A stretch of DNA of 64,000 bases from DATEPR01 sp036273855 (GCA_036273855.1 DASUGU010000101.1:39282-103281), one strand, 5' to 3'. Positions 1 to 8,868 are shown, counted from the first letter of the stretch. Numbers and translations: made by a program. The notes: generated by a model from the sequence alone, not told the origin.

Positions 1-9
1 CACTCTACA

Positions 10-49
10 GTCCTCGACACTTGTCGCCTAAACTACAGTTGTCGAGGAC
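10..49. promoter_or_regulatory. Perfect 10-bp inverted repeat upstream of the DsbA-family gene
   Basis: The arms gtcctcgaca (10-19) and tgtcgaggac (40-49) are exact reverse complements separated by 20 bases. They lie just upstream of the GTG start at 69. The spacing of about three helical turns between arm centres fits a dimeric repressor site better than a terminator. The regulator is unknown, because the gene to the left is outside the window. Confidence 0.4.
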
Positions 50-68
50 CGAACGAGATGAGCCTGCG

Positions 69-1085
69 GTGCTGCTGGATGTCTGGGCCGATCTGACCTG
101 CCCGTGGTGTTTCCTGGGCTCGGTGCGGCTGGACCGGGCGCTGTCGCTGTGGCAGGGCGAGGCCGAGGTGGTCTGGCGGCCGTTCCAGCTCAACCCGGCC
201 GCGCGCCGGCCCTCCGAGCGCCTGGTCGGACCCGCCAGCACGGTCCTCGCCGACCACGCGGACCATCTGGCGGAACTGGATCTCCCCTACCGCCCCACGT
301 GGCGCGCCAACACCTTCGACGCGCACCGGCTGCTGGCCGCCGGCTACGAGCAGGGCGGTGCCGCACTGCAGAACCGCCTGGCCCGCCGGCTGTTCGTCGC
401 CCATTTCGCCGAGGGCGTCGACCTGGCCGACCGGGCGGAACTCGACCGGCTCGCCGCCGAGGTCGGCCTACCCGACGCGGGCGACCTGATCGACGACCCG
501 AACCTGTTCCGGCACGTCCGCGAGGAGCTGATGCGCGGCCTGACCATCGGTGTCCGCGCCGTGCCCACCTTCGTGATCGACGGGCGGGCGGTCGCCGGAG
601 CCCAGGAACCCGCTGTGCTATTGGACTTCCTGAACGGCGGACTGTCGCCGGCGGACCAGGCACCCGGCGGTACGGCCTGCTCGGTGCCGTCGACCGAACC
701 GCCGCGCATCGTGCCGACCGGCGACCCGGCCGAGGACTTCCGCCGGGCCGAGGACCTCGTGGCCGCCCGCAACCCGCTGGGCGCGGTCGCCTTGTTGGAG
801 CCGATGGCCGACCAGCCTGCCGTGCGCCCGCTGCTGGCTCGCGCGTATTTCGCATCGGCCCAACTGGGCCGGGCACAACACCTGTTGGAGCGCCTCACCG
901 ACGAGCGGCCCACCGACGACTACGCCCATTTCCTGTTGGGCCGCACCCTGGAACGGCGGCACCGGTACCGGGAAGCCCTGACCCACATGAAACTGGCCGG
1001 CGCACTGGACAACCACCCCGACTACGCGGCGGGCGTCACCCGCCTGACCGATCGACTCGCGCGGCCCTACGACACGCGGGTGTAG
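69..1085 (+). CDS. FrnE-like DsbA-family protein with C-terminal TPR-like region
   Basis: Predicted cytoplasmic thioredoxin-fold oxidoreductase of the FrnE/2-hydroxychromene isomerase-like DsbA group. From the GTG at 69 the protein opens directly with the beta strand LLDVW and a CPWC active site at about residues 11-14; the cis-proline motif appears as VRAVPTFVIDG near residue 170. After about residue 215 comes a helical tail of roughly 120 residues with TPR-like repeats (AHFLLGRTLERRHRYREAL), an arrangement known in actinobacterial FrnE relatives. In-frame TTG codons at 21 and 39 are possible earlier starts, but they sit inside the inverted repeat, so I prefer 69. It overlaps the 3' end of the convergent hypothetical gene by about 19 bases. 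Confidence 0.75.
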   Translation: MLLDVWADLTCPWCFLGSVRLDRALSLWQGEAEVVWRPFQLNPAARRPSERLVGPASTVLADHADHLAELDLPYRPTWRANTFDAHRLLAAGYEQGGAALQNRLARRLFVAHFAEGVDLADRAELDRLAAEVGLPDAGDLIDDPNLFRHVREELMRGLTIGVRAVPTFVIDGRAVAGAQEPAVLLDFLNGGLSPADQAPGGTACSVPSTEPPRIVPTGDPAEDFRRAEDLVAARNPLGAVALLEPMADQPAVRPLLARAYFASAQLGRAQHLLERLTDERPTDDYAHFLLGRTLERRHRYREALTHMKLAGALDNHPDYAAGVTRLTDRLARPYDTRV

Positions 1086-1495
1086 GTCAGGCCGAAGTCA
1101 CGCTGCCACTGCTGGCCGTCGTCCGAGGTCCGCCACTCGCCCTTGATGGCGGTGCGGTCATCGCTGATGGTGCCGACGAACCGCTGACTGAACTCCAGTG
1201 GGGAGAAGTCCGGCGTGGTGCGTTCCAGCGTCCAGATGCGACCGTCGAACGTCATGGCGTACAACCGGGCGACACCACGGGAGTCGAAGTAGTGCTGGAC
1301 GTAGCCGCCGCCCTCGGTCGCGACGATGACGGAGCAACTGTCCGGCGCTTCGGGCATCGGCACGGTGATCCGCTGCACGAGGATCTCCCCCAGCACCTCG
1401 AAGACGACCTGCCCGCGCACGTCCTCGGCACCAGGCAGATCGACGGTCAGTGCCCAGGTGCCGGCCAGATCCCGTAGCGCTTCGATTCCCATCAT
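1067..1495 (-). CDS. Conserved hypothetical beta-rich protein (142 aa)
   Basis: I cannot assign a function. The sequence starts MMGIEALRDLAGTW and continues as alternating beta strands (LTVDLPG, GQVVFEVLGEILVQRITVPM, AMTFDGRIWTLERTT), typical of small beta-barrel or DUF1579-like proteins that read like lipocalin-type ligand-binding folds. No signal peptide or membrane segment is seen. The second Met (1492) is an equally good start. It is convergent with, and slightly overlaps, the FrnE-like gene, and is followed on the same strand by a monooxygenase remnant, so it may once have been downstream of that gene. Confidence 0.55.
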   Translation of the reverse strand: MMGIEALRDLAGTWALTVDLPGAEDVRGQVVFEVLGEILVQRITVPMPEAPDSCSVIVATEGGGYVQHYFDSRGVARLYAMTFDGRIWTLERTTPDFSPLEFSQRFVGTISDDRTAIKGEWRTSDDGQQWQRDFGLTYTRVS

Positions 1496-1502
1496 GGACA
1501 GG

Positions 1503-1920
1503 CTATACCTGGATCAGGCCAGGCACCGGGTAGTCGCGCAGGGCCCCCGTGTTCGCCGTGCGCCGACTCAGCCAGGTGAACAGGCCGGTCATCGGCCGGG
1601 AGGACAGGATGCGGTACATCCGGTCGCGGTTGCGGATCTTCCGTTCGGTGGCCGGTGTCAGGAAGCGGGCCGCGCCGGATGCGGTTCGTTGCGACTTCGC
1701 CACCGGCCGGCGCAGGAGTTCCTCGTAGCGGCGGTAAGCGACCGCGTGGTCACCGGAAGCGAGCGCGAGTTCGCCGGCGAGCGTGTACCCGCCCAGCATG
1801 GCGTGGCCGGTGGCGTTGCCGCCCGGGCCGGTGCACCAGGCCGCGTCGCCGAGCAGCACGACCCGACCGCGTGACCAGCGGTCCAGGTGGATCTGGCTGA
1901 CGGTGTCGAAGTAACCCCGG
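1503..1920 (-). pseudogene. C-terminal remnant of an FAD-dependent aromatic monooxygenase
   Basis: Reading leftwards from about 1915, the frame encodes YFDTVSQIHLDRWSRGRV, then VVLLGDAAWCTGPGG and GNATGHAMLGGYTLA. This is the conserved FAD/ribityl-binding GD motif region and following helix of the PHBH-type (class A) monooxygenases. It continues to a normal C terminus ending in PVPGLIQV. The N-terminal Rossmann motif (GxGxxG) and the whole first half are missing: just upstream the reading frame runs into the DUF998 gene, so only about 135 of the usual 380-400 residues remain. It is a truncated gene and not expected to be functional. Confidence 0.75.
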
Positions 1921-1973
1921 AGCGGATCGCCGACGGGATCCTGCGCCTGGCCGACCGGATGAAGCCTGCCTGA
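1911..1973 (+). pseudogene. Possible C-terminal tail of a PLP aminotransferase-like gene
   Basis: On the plus strand the frame ending in TGA at 1971-1973 reads TPERIADGILRLADRMKPA. This resembles the last helix of fold-type I aminotransferases and MocR-type regulators, where a P-x-R-I-x-x-G-I-x-x-L pattern is common. No upstream part of such a gene is present: at about 1911-1920 it abuts the opposite-strand monooxygenase remnant. The match is short, so the identity is only suggested. Confidence 0.25.
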
Positions 1974-1975
1974 GG

Positions 1976-2614
1976 TCAGCCGTCGGTTCGGAGCGCGAAG
2001 GCCGCCACCAGGGTGAGCCACAGAAAGTCGATGGTGAGGCCGATCCGCTGCTGGAGTCCGGCCTCCGCGACGTCCCGCGGGTCGAGTTTCGCCACGAATG
2101 ACACGACGAACGTCGCGAGTCCGGTCACCAGGCTGTAGACCAGCCACGCGCGTCGGCCGAGTGTGTGAAAGGCCCGCAGGAACAGCAGTGCGGCGATCGG
2201 CAGGCCGTAGATGATCACGTCGCCGAAGACGTCGTGCAGCTCGCCGTGCATGGTCCGGGTGGTGGGAATGACGGGCGTCCCCGGCGGAAAGCCGTTGGCC
2301 GGGTCCTCCTGGAAATGGCCGGCGCCGATCAGGCTCAGCCCCACCAACCCGATGATGATCGGCGCCCACACCAGTCGCACCGGCCGGAATGCCCACCACA
2401 ATCCGAATGCCAGTCCGAGCACCAACACACCCGACACGTAGAAGCCGGCCTCCGGCAACCAGCCGAACCGCCCGAGCGCCAGCTCGCTGACGAGATTGCG
2501 CATCGCGCTGTACCGCGGCGTGATCGCCTCGCCGACCACCCAGGCGAGCGTGAACAACGGGCCGGCAAGCACACCACCGACCAACAGGACAGCGCGGCCG
2601 TTCATCGTGATCAC
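1976..2614 (-). CDS. DUF998-type integral membrane protein
   Basis: A 212-residue polytopic protein with about six hydrophobic segments (for example VLLVGGVLAGPLFTLAWVV, VSGVLVLGLAFGLWWAF, IIGLVGLSLIGAGHF). The N-terminal pattern with SELALGRFGW after the first TM, and FQEDPANGFPPG in a loop, match the actinobacterial DUF998 family of unknown function. The start may be Met1 (2614) or Met4 (2605). It stops directly beside the decayed monooxygenase and lies two bases from the end of the ABC ATPase gene transcribed in the same direction, so it could be read through from the importer operon. Confidence 0.65.
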   Translation of the reverse strand: MITMNGRAVLLVGGVLAGPLFTLAWVVGEAITPRYSAMRNLVSELALGRFGWLPEAGFYVSGVLVLGLAFGLWWAFRPVRLVWAPIIIGLVGLSLIGAGHFQEDPANGFPPGTPVIPTTRTMHGELHDVFGDVIIYGLPIAALLFLRAFHTLGRRAWLVYSLVTGLATFVVSFVAKLDPRDVAEAGLQQRIGLTIDFLWLTLVAAFALRTDG

Positions 2615-2615
2615 G

Positions 2616-3434
2616 CTAGCGGTCGTCGATCATCATCTGTGTGAGGCTGCGGCCGCGTTGGACGGCCGGGTCGGCGATCGGTGCCGCGTCGAGCAGGGCT
2701 CGGGTGTACGGGTGTTGGGGCTCGCGGTAGACGTCGGTCGCCGGGCCCAACTCGACCAACCGGCCCGCCTGGAGGACGGCGACCCGGTGGGCCAGGCGGC
2801 GGACCACGGTGAGGTCGTGCGAGATGAACAGGTAGGACAGGCCGAGGTCGGCCTGCAACTGGCTGAGCAGGTTGAGGATCTGGGCCTGGACGGACAGGTC
2901 GAGCGCGCTCACCGGCTCGTCGCACACGACCACCTGCGGCCGCACGATCAACGCCCGCGCGATCGCGATCCGTTGCCGCTGCCCACCGGAGAACTCGGCC
3001 GGATACCGCCGGGCGGCGTCAGCGGGCAGGCCGACCCGGACCAGCAGGTCACGCACCAGCGGACCCCACTGCGCCGCCGACAACCGCTCGTGCACCAGCA
3101 GTGGCTGGGCGATCGTGTGGCCGACGGTCTTGGTCGGGTCGAGCGAGCTGTACGGGTCCTGGAACACCAACTGGACCAGGCGGGCCAGCTCGCGCCGCGC
3201 GGCAGGGCGCACCGGCACGCCCGCCACCCGTACGGTGCCCTCGGACACCGGCGCCAGGCCGACGATCGCCTTGCCGATGGTCGACTTGCCCGATCCGGAT
3301 TCCCCCACCAGGGCAAGGGTTTCACCACGCGACAAGGTGAAGGACACCTCGGACACGGCCACCAGCCGGCTGCGCCGCCGACCCTGGTAGACCACGCTGA
3401 GGTTCTCCACCTCCAGAGGAGCGGGCGCGGTCAT
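2616..3434 (-). CDS. Peptide/nickel-type ABC importer ATPase (OppF/DppF-like)
   Basis: Second ATPase of a family-5 peptide-type importer. The 272-residue protein has Walker A GESGSGKST at about residues 45-53, the Q-loop in VFQDPYSSL, signature FSGGQRQRIAIARAL, Walker B VVVCDEPVSALD and the switch His in LFISHD. The C-terminal end has HPYTRALLDAAP, the start of the oligopeptide-transporter C-terminal region, but it is short and lacks the cysteine-rich tail that the partner ATPase keeps. The ATG at 3434 overlaps the stop of the preceding permease-ATPase gene (ATGA), so the two are translationally coupled. Confidence 0.9.
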   Translation of the reverse strand: MTAPAPLEVENLSVVYQGRRRSRLVAVSEVSFTLSRGETLALVGESGSGKSTIGKAIVGLAPVSEGTVRVAGVPVRPAARRELARLVQLVFQDPYSSLDPTKTVGHTIAQPLLVHERLSAAQWGPLVRDLLVRVGLPADAARRYPAEFSGGQRQRIAIARALIVRPQVVVCDEPVSALDLSVQAQILNLLSQLQADLGLSYLFISHDLTVVRRLAHRVAVLQAGRLVELGPATDVYREPQHPYTRALLDAAPIADPAVQRGRSLTQMMIDDR

Positions 3435-5293
3435 CGGGCCGTGGTGGGTTGGGCGGCGGGCAGGATGCAGCGGGCCGCGAGGGGCCCGTCGTGGCGCAGT
3501 TCGATCGGTTCGGCGCGGCACTCCGGGGTGACGTGCGGGCAGCGGTCGGAGAACCGGCAGCCGGTGGGCCACTGGCCGGCCGGTGGTACGACGCCGGGAA
3601 TGGTCACCAGGGGTGGTGCCGCGACACCGATGCGGGCCGGCGCCGCGTCCGGGTCGGCCAGGCTGCGGCTGGCGGCCAGCAGGCCCTGCGTGTACGGGTG
3701 GCGCGGCGCCTGGAAGAGATCGTCCACCGGGCCGGTCTCGACGATCTGCCCCGCGTACAGAACGATCGCGCGCTCACATTGATCGGCGACGACACCCCAG
3801 TCGTGGGTGATCAGCAGGACGGCCAGGCCGCGGTCGCGGCGCAACGTGTGCAGCAGGGCGAGGATCTCGGCCTGCACCCGCACGTCCAGCGCGGTGGTCG
3901 GCTCGTCGGCGACCAGCAACGCCGGATCACCGGCCAGCGCCAGCGCGAGGCAGACCCGCTGGGCCAGGCCACCGGAGAGCTGGTGCGGGTAGCGCGCGGC
4001 CACGGCCAGCGGGTCGCGGATGCGGACCTGGGCCAGCAGGGTGTGCGCGATCTGGTCGGCGTCGGCCCGGCCGACCCGGCGGTGGTGGCGGACGGCCTCG
4101 GCGAGTTGGGCGTGCACGGTGAACGTCGGGTCCAGCGCTGTCATCGGTTCCTGGCAGACGTAGCCGATCCGCCTGCCGCGCACCGCGGCCAGCAACGCCG
4201 GGTCGGTGACATCCTTGCCGTCCACCGTGATCGTGCCGGTGACGCGGCGCAGGCCGGCCGGGAGCACGCCGAGCGTGGCCAGCGCGGTGATCGACTTGCC
4301 GCAGCCGGATTCGCCGACCAGCGCCAGCGCCTCGCCCGGCGCGATGTCGAAGCTGATGTCCTGGATCAAGGGGCCGACGGGCCCGTCCACCGTGAGGTCA
4401 CGCACCGACAGCAGAAAGTCCGTCGCGTCGGCCGCCACGACGGTGGCACGCCGCGACCGGGGCGGCAGGTACCGTTCCGTCGCCCAGCGACCGGCGGAGG
4501 CGTCGCGCAGGCCGTCGCCGACCAGGCCGAACGCGAGCACGGTCAACGCGATCACCAGGCCGCACGGATACAGCAGCCACGGGTCGCGGTTGATCACCTC
4601 GGAGGCGTCCTGCACCGAACCGCCCCAACTGGGCGCGGGCGGTCGGGGCCCGAAACCGAGGAACGCCAACCCGGTCTGCACGATCAGTGCCGTGCCGGCG
4701 AAGATCGCGCCCTGCACGATCGTCGGGTTGACGACCCGGCGCAGCACGTGCCGCAGGACGATCTGGACGTCGGACAGGCCGAACGCGCGGGCGGCGGCGA
4801 TGTAGAGCTCCTCGCGGACCTGCAACGAGGCGGCCCGCACCACCCGGGCCAGCACCGGCGCCGACAGCACACCGAACGCCAGCATCGGCACCAGCCCGTC
4901 GTTGGGAGCCAACGACAGGACCGCCAGCAGCACCAGCACGGCAGGGATGGCCAGCACCAGGTCCAGCACCCTGGTCAGCACCCGGTCGGTGCGCCCGCCG
5001 AGGTAGCCGGCGACCAGGCCTGCGGCGACACCCACCACGACGAACACCACCAGCGCGATGCCCACGCCGGCCAGCGTCACGCGGGAGCCGACGACCAGCC
5101 GGGACAGCTCGTCGCGGCCCAGCGGGTCGACGCCGAGCGGGTGGGCGCGGCCGGGTCCGGTCAGCGCGACGCTCAGATCGGTGTCCTCGCTGCCGTAGGG
5201 GGCGATCAAGGTGGCGAACACGGCGGCGACGGTGACCAGCAGCAGCCAGCAGGCGCCGGCCGCGGCCAGGGGCCGGCGCAGCACCGTCCTCAT
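3431..5293 (-). CDS. Fused permease-ATPase of a peptide-type ABC importer (DppC-DppD fusion)
   Basis: One 620-residue polypeptide joins two subunits normally made separately. Residues about 1-285 are a DppC-like permease: an N-terminal TM, the OppC loop HPLGVDPLGRDELSRLVVG, five further TMs and the EAA motif region AARAFGLSDVQIVLRHVLR. After a linker (ERYLPPRSRR) the remaining residues form a DppD-like ATPase with Walker A GESGCGKS, signature LSGGLAQRVCLALAL, Walker B LLVADEPTTALD, switch ITHD and the cysteine-rich OppD tail (CRFSDRCPHVTPEC) typical of peptide ABC ATPases. Such fusions are known in actinobacteria. The start ATG overlaps the DppB stop by four bases. Confidence 0.9.
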   Translation of the reverse strand: MRTVLRRPLAAAGACWLLLVTVAAVFATLIAPYGSEDTDLSVALTGPGRAHPLGVDPLGRDELSRLVVGSRVTLAGVGIALVVFVVVGVAAGLVAGYLGGRTDRVLTRVLDLVLAIPAVLVLLAVLSLAPNDGLVPMLAFGVLSAPVLARVVRAASLQVREELYIAAARAFGLSDVQIVLRHVLRRVVNPTIVQGAIFAGTALIVQTGLAFLGFGPRPPAPSWGGSVQDASEVINRDPWLLYPCGLVIALTVLAFGLVGDGLRDASAGRWATERYLPPRSRRATVVAADATDFLLSVRDLTVDGPVGPLIQDISFDIAPGEALALVGESGCGKSITALATLGVLPAGLRRVTGTITVDGKDVTDPALLAAVRGRRIGYVCQEPMTALDPTFTVHAQLAEAVRHHRRVGRADADQIAHTLLAQVRIRDPLAVAARYPHQLSGGLAQRVCLALALAGDPALLVADEPTTALDVRVQAEILALLHTLRRDRGLAVLLITHDWGVVADQCERAIVLYAGQIVETGPVDDLFQAPRHPYTQGLLAASRSLADPDAAPARIGVAAPPLVTIPGVVPPAGQWPTGCRFSDRCPHVTPECRAEPIELRHDGPLAARCILPAAQPTTAR

Positions 5294-6231
5294 GAGATCC
5301 GGACCCGCGGGTCGACCCAGACGTAGGCCAGGTCGATGAGCAGGTTGACCGCGACGACCAGCACCGTGAACCACATCGCGAAGGCCTGGATCACCGGCAG
5401 ATCGTGGGACGTGGTGGCGTTCACCGCGGCCGAGCCGAGGCCGGGCAGCGCGAACACGCTCTCCACCAGCACCGAACCGGACAGCAGCCCGACGAACACC
5501 ACACCGACCGTGGTGAGGATCGGCACGGCCGCGTTGCGCAGGGCGTGCCGGTAGACGATGGACCGGGTGGACAGCCCGTTGGCCACGTACACCCGCACGA
5601 ACGGCCGGCTGAGCACCTCCCCCAGGCTGTCCCGGGTCTGCTTGGCGATCAGCGCCGACCCGCCCAGCGCGAGCGTGACCCACGGCAGGACCAGCGAGCG
5701 CAGCCAGGACAGCGGGCCGGCGCCGAACGCGACGTACCCGGTCGCCGGCAGCACCGGCCACGCCACGGCGAACGCCGTGACCAGCACCAATCCGAGCCAG
5801 AAACCCGGGATCGCGGCGCCGGCCAGGGAGATGACGTCCACGACGCCGCGCGCGGACCGGGAGCGGATGGCGCTCTGCACGCCCAGCGCCACCCCGAGCA
5901 GCGCGGCCACGACCGTCGCGCCCAGCACCAGCGACAGCGTGACCGGCAGCCGCTGAGCCAGTTCCTGTCCGATCGGTTGGCCGCTGACCCACGACGCCCC
6001 GAAGTCACCGCGCACCGCGTGCCCGAGCCAGGTCAGATACTGTGACCACAGTGGACGGTCCAGGCCGAGCTGATGGTCCAGTGCCCGGTACTGCGCCTCG
6101 CCGGCGTTCGGTCCGAGGATCACCACGGCCGGGCTGCCGGGCAGCAGCGAGATCAGCAGGAAACTGATCAGGCTGACCACCAGCAACAGCAGGACCGAGG
6201 ACACCAGCCTGCGGCGGATCACCGTGACCAT
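5290..6231 (-). CDS. Peptide-type ABC importer permease (DppB/OppB-like)
   Basis: A 313-residue inner-membrane permease. An N-terminal TM (VSSVLLLLVVSLISFLLISLL) is followed by the OppB periplasmic signature (LPGSPAVVILGPN and LGLDRPLWSQYLTWLGH), then a BPD_transp_1 domain with the EAA loop at YVANGLSTRSIVYRHALRNA. It starts six bases after the solute-binding protein stop and ends overlapping the fused permease-ATPase. The substrate cannot be read from the permease; peptides, nickel, or other small molecules are all possible for this family. Confidence 0.88.
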   Translation of the reverse strand: MVTVIRRRLVSSVLLLLVVSLISFLLISLLPGSPAVVILGPNAGEAQYRALDHQLGLDRPLWSQYLTWLGHAVRGDFGASWVSGQPIGQELAQRLPVTLSLVLGATVVAALLGVALGVQSAIRSRSARGVVDVISLAGAAIPGFWLGLVLVTAFAVAWPVLPATGYVAFGAGPLSWLRSLVLPWVTLALGGSALIAKQTRDSLGEVLSRPFVRVYVANGLSTRSIVYRHALRNAAVPILTTVGVVFVGLLSGSVLVESVFALPGLGSAAVNATTSHDLPVIQAFAMWFTVLVVAVNLLIDLAYVWVDPRVRIS

Positions 6232-6236
6232 GCCGG

Positions 6237-7802
6237 TCACGGCTGCGCCACTGTGGACATGTCGGCGTAGATGTTGCGGGCGGTCACGGAGATCCCGGTG
6301 ATGCCGGGGTGCGCGTAGTAGGCGGCGTCGACCAGCGACGCACTCACCCACCAGCCCTGGTCCAGCGCGAAGGTCATTGCCTGCAGGCCCAGCGCCGCCG
6401 ACTGCTGTGGCGTGGCGGCGGCCGCCTGCCGCAGCAGGCCGGTCAGGGTCGGGTTCTGCGACAGGAACGGGTTGAACGGGCCTGCCGTGGGCTGGAACCA
6501 GTTCTGCGCCGTCATGTACACGGGCAGGCCGCCGTAGCCGAAGCCGCCGGCCGGGAACTTCTTGGTCAGCACGTTGTTCACCCACGCCGCCGGGGCCGCG
6601 TCCTGGGTGAGCTGGGTGTGCACGCCGATCTTGGCCCAGTAGCCGGCGATCGCCTGGGTCACCTTGGCGACGTTGAATCCCTCCCACGCCTCCAGTTGCA
6701 GGGAGAAGCCGTTCGGGTAGCCGGCGGCGGCCAGCAGTTGCCTGGCCCTGGCCGGGTCGTACGGGTACTGCCGGTTCAGCGCGGCGGAGTAGCCGTCGTA
6801 GGCGGGCGTGACCAGTTGGGTGGTCGGTGAGCCGTAGGCGCCGAACAGGGCTTTCGTGATGGCCGTGCGGTCGACGGCGTAGTTGAGGGCCTGGCGCACC
6901 CGTGCGTCGGACAGCGGTTTGGCGTCCACCCCCGCACGGTCGAACAGGTCGACGCCGACGGTGTAGGAGGGCGCGGCGACCACCCGCAGGCCTGCGGACT
7001 TGGCGGCGTCGGCGGTGGACGGGTCACCGACGGCCACGTCGGCCTGCCCGGAGCGGATCGCGTTGAGCACCGAGTCCGGGTTGGTGATCACCTTCAGCGT
7101 GACCCGGCTGAAGTGGACCGCCTTGGGATTCCAGTAGTTCTTGTTCGCCACGAACACGTAGTGGTCGCCGGTGACCGACTCCGTGGCGTCCAGCGTGTAC
7201 GGGCCCGCGCCCGCGGTCGCGTTCTTCAACGACTCCGGCGTGCCCACCCCGGCCGGGCTGATCACCAGGCCGAACGGCGCGTTCTGGGAGAACAGCAGCG
7301 GCAGCACCGGATTGGGCGCCGAGCACGCCACGTCCACCCGCAGTGCGCCGACCGGCGTGACCTTGGTGCACCCGCCCAGCCAGCCGACGGCCGGGCCGCC
7401 CGCCTTGATCTCGTAGTTGATCGACTTCGCGACGGCCGCCGCGTCCAGCGGTGTGCCGTCGGCGAAGCGCACTCCGCTGCGCAGCGTCATGGAGAACGCC
7501 GTGTTCCCGGTGCCGACGTAGCCGAACCTGGTGGCCAGCGCGGGCCCGAACGTCCCGTCCGGTGCCTTGCGGATCAACGGCTCGTACGCCAACTGGTCCA
7601 GGGCGAGGTTGTTCGGGTCGACGTTCATCAGCCCGGGATCCAGGCTGGCCGGCTGCGCCGAGATGATCATGGTCAGCTGGCCGGTCTGTCCGGTCGACGC
7701 ACCGGTAGTCGCGCCACCGGCTCCACATGCCGGCAAGGCCAGCGCCACCACGGCCAGGATCGCGGCGGTGAGCAACCGGGTCCGAGAACGGTGACTACTC
7801 AT
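6237..7802 (-). CDS. Extracellular solute-binding lipoprotein, family 5
   Basis: A 521-residue substrate-binding protein of the DppA/OppA type. The N terminus is a lipoprotein signal (RTRLLTAAILAVVALALPAC) with the lipidated Cys in LPAC near residue 25, so it is anchored outside the membrane. Family-5 features include DPNNLALDQLAYEPL near the N terminus, GTPLDAAAVAKSINYEI and VRQALNYAVDRTAITKALF in the middle and YDPARARQLLAAAGYPNGF later. It is the first importer gene and lies 26 bases after the esterase, which suggests co-transcription with it. Confidence 0.88.
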   Translation of the reverse strand: MSSHRSRTRLLTAAILAVVALALPACGAGGATTGASTGQTGQLTMIISAQPASLDPGLMNVDPNNLALDQLAYEPLIRKAPDGTFGPALATRFGYVGTGNTAFSMTLRSGVRFADGTPLDAAAVAKSINYEIKAGGPAVGWLGGCTKVTPVGALRVDVACSAPNPVLPLLFSQNAPFGLVISPAGVGTPESLKNATAGAGPYTLDATESVTGDHYVFVANKNYWNPKAVHFSRVTLKVITNPDSVLNAIRSGQADVAVGDPSTADAAKSAGLRVVAAPSYTVGVDLFDRAGVDAKPLSDARVRQALNYAVDRTAITKALFGAYGSPTTQLVTPAYDGYSAALNRQYPYDPARARQLLAAAGYPNGFSLQLEAWEGFNVAKVTQAIAGYWAKIGVHTQLTQDAAPAAWVNNVLTKKFPAGGFGYGGLPVYMTAQNWFQPTAGPFNPFLSQNPTLTGLLRQAAAATPQQSAALGLQAMTFALDQGWWVSASLVDAAYYAHPGITGISVTARNIYADMSTVAQP

Positions 7803-7828
7803 GGTGATGTCCTTCCTCGGGCTGGGTT

Positions 7829-8779
7829 TCACGGCGCGAGGGCGCGGCGCAGCGCGGCGGCGTAGTCGCGCCACACGCGCTGGGACAGCCCGGCGGTGGG
7901 CGCGACGGTGTCGAAGCCGTGGAACGCCTGGGGAACGTGGTGCAGCTCGGTTTCGACGCCCTCCGCGATCAGGCGCAGGCCGTAGGCCAGACCCTCGTCG
8001 CGCAGCGGGTCCAGGTGGGTGGTCAGCAGGTAGGTGGGCGGCAGGCCGCGCAGCGAGTCCGCGCGCATCGGTGCCGCGTACGGCGGGGCCGCCGGGCGGG
8101 CCGGCCCGAGGTAGCGCTGCCACATCAGTTCGGCGGCCCGGGCGTCGAACACCGGGCTGTCGGTGAACATCCGCATCGACGGGGTGTCCAGCCGGTCGTC
8201 GGTGACCGGGTACACCAGCAGTTGGAAGGCGATGGCCGGGCCGCCCTCGTCGCGGGCGCGCAGGCACACGGCGGCGGCCAGGGCACCACCCGCGCTGGCC
8301 CCGCCCACGGCGATGCGCCGCCGGTCGACGCCCAGCGCCACCGCGTTGGCGGCGACCCAGGTGAGCGTGTCGTAGGCGTCCTGGAAGCCGGCCGGGTAGG
8401 GGTGTTCCGGGGCCAGCCGGTACTCCGGGACGAGGATGTGGCAGCCGACCTCGCCGGCCAGCCAGGAACACAAATCGTCGTCGATCTCGCAGAAGCCCAC
8501 CGCGAACGCGCCGCCGTGCAGCCAGACCAGTGCTGGGGCGAACGGCCCTGCCTCGTCGCACCAGTAGGTGCGCAGCCGGACCGGTGGCGCGGCGACGTCG
8601 GACTGGTCCTCCAGCATCCCCACCGTCACCCGCTGGTCCGGCTCGGCGATCGCGGCCGCCCACTGCTTGCGCTGCATCAGGCGGTGACCGGCCAGATCGT
8701 CGGGGTCGACGGGTTCCAGGAGGGTGAGGTAGGCCGCGAGCTCGGGATCCACGGAGCCCCATCGAGTCCACTGTGTCAT
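7829..8779 (-). CDS. HSL-family alpha/beta hydrolase (esterase/lipase)
   Basis: A 316-residue esterase of the hormone-sensitive-lipase group. The oxyanion-hole motif HGGAF (ALVWLHGGAFAVG), the family sequence VPEYRLAPEHPYPAGFQDAYD and the nucleophile elbow GASAGG are all intact; the acid is in HLDPLRDEG and the His in AFHGF near the C terminus. No signal peptide is present, so it acts in the cytoplasm. It sits between a PucR-like regulator and the importer genes on one strand, which suggests that it cleaves an imported acylated or ester-containing compound. Confidence 0.85.
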   Translation of the reverse strand: MTQWTRWGSVDPELAAYLTLLEPVDPDDLAGHRLMQRKQWAAAIAEPDQRVTVGMLEDQSDVAAPPVRLRTYWCDEAGPFAPALVWLHGGAFAVGFCEIDDDLCSWLAGEVGCHILVPEYRLAPEHPYPAGFQDAYDTLTWVAANAVALGVDRRRIAVGGASAGGALAAAVCLRARDEGGPAIAFQLLVYPVTDDRLDTPSMRMFTDSPVFDARAAELMWQRYLGPARPAAPPYAAPMRADSLRGLPPTYLLTTHLDPLRDEGLAYGLRLIAEGVETELHHVPQAFHGFDTVAPTAGLSQRVWRDYAAALRRALAP

Positions 8780-8868
8780 CCGTGCTCCCGGTCGTCGTTG
8801 GCCGCGCGACCATCGTCACCGAGGGCCGACCGGCCGGTCATCCGCCGCGTGAGCGCGGATTCGGGTCC

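Noticed and set aside
3449..5326. Plus-strand open frame of about 625 codons opposite the fused permease-ATPase
   Set aside because: It is antisense to clear ABC transporter motifs and has Gln/Arg/His-rich low-complexity sequence.
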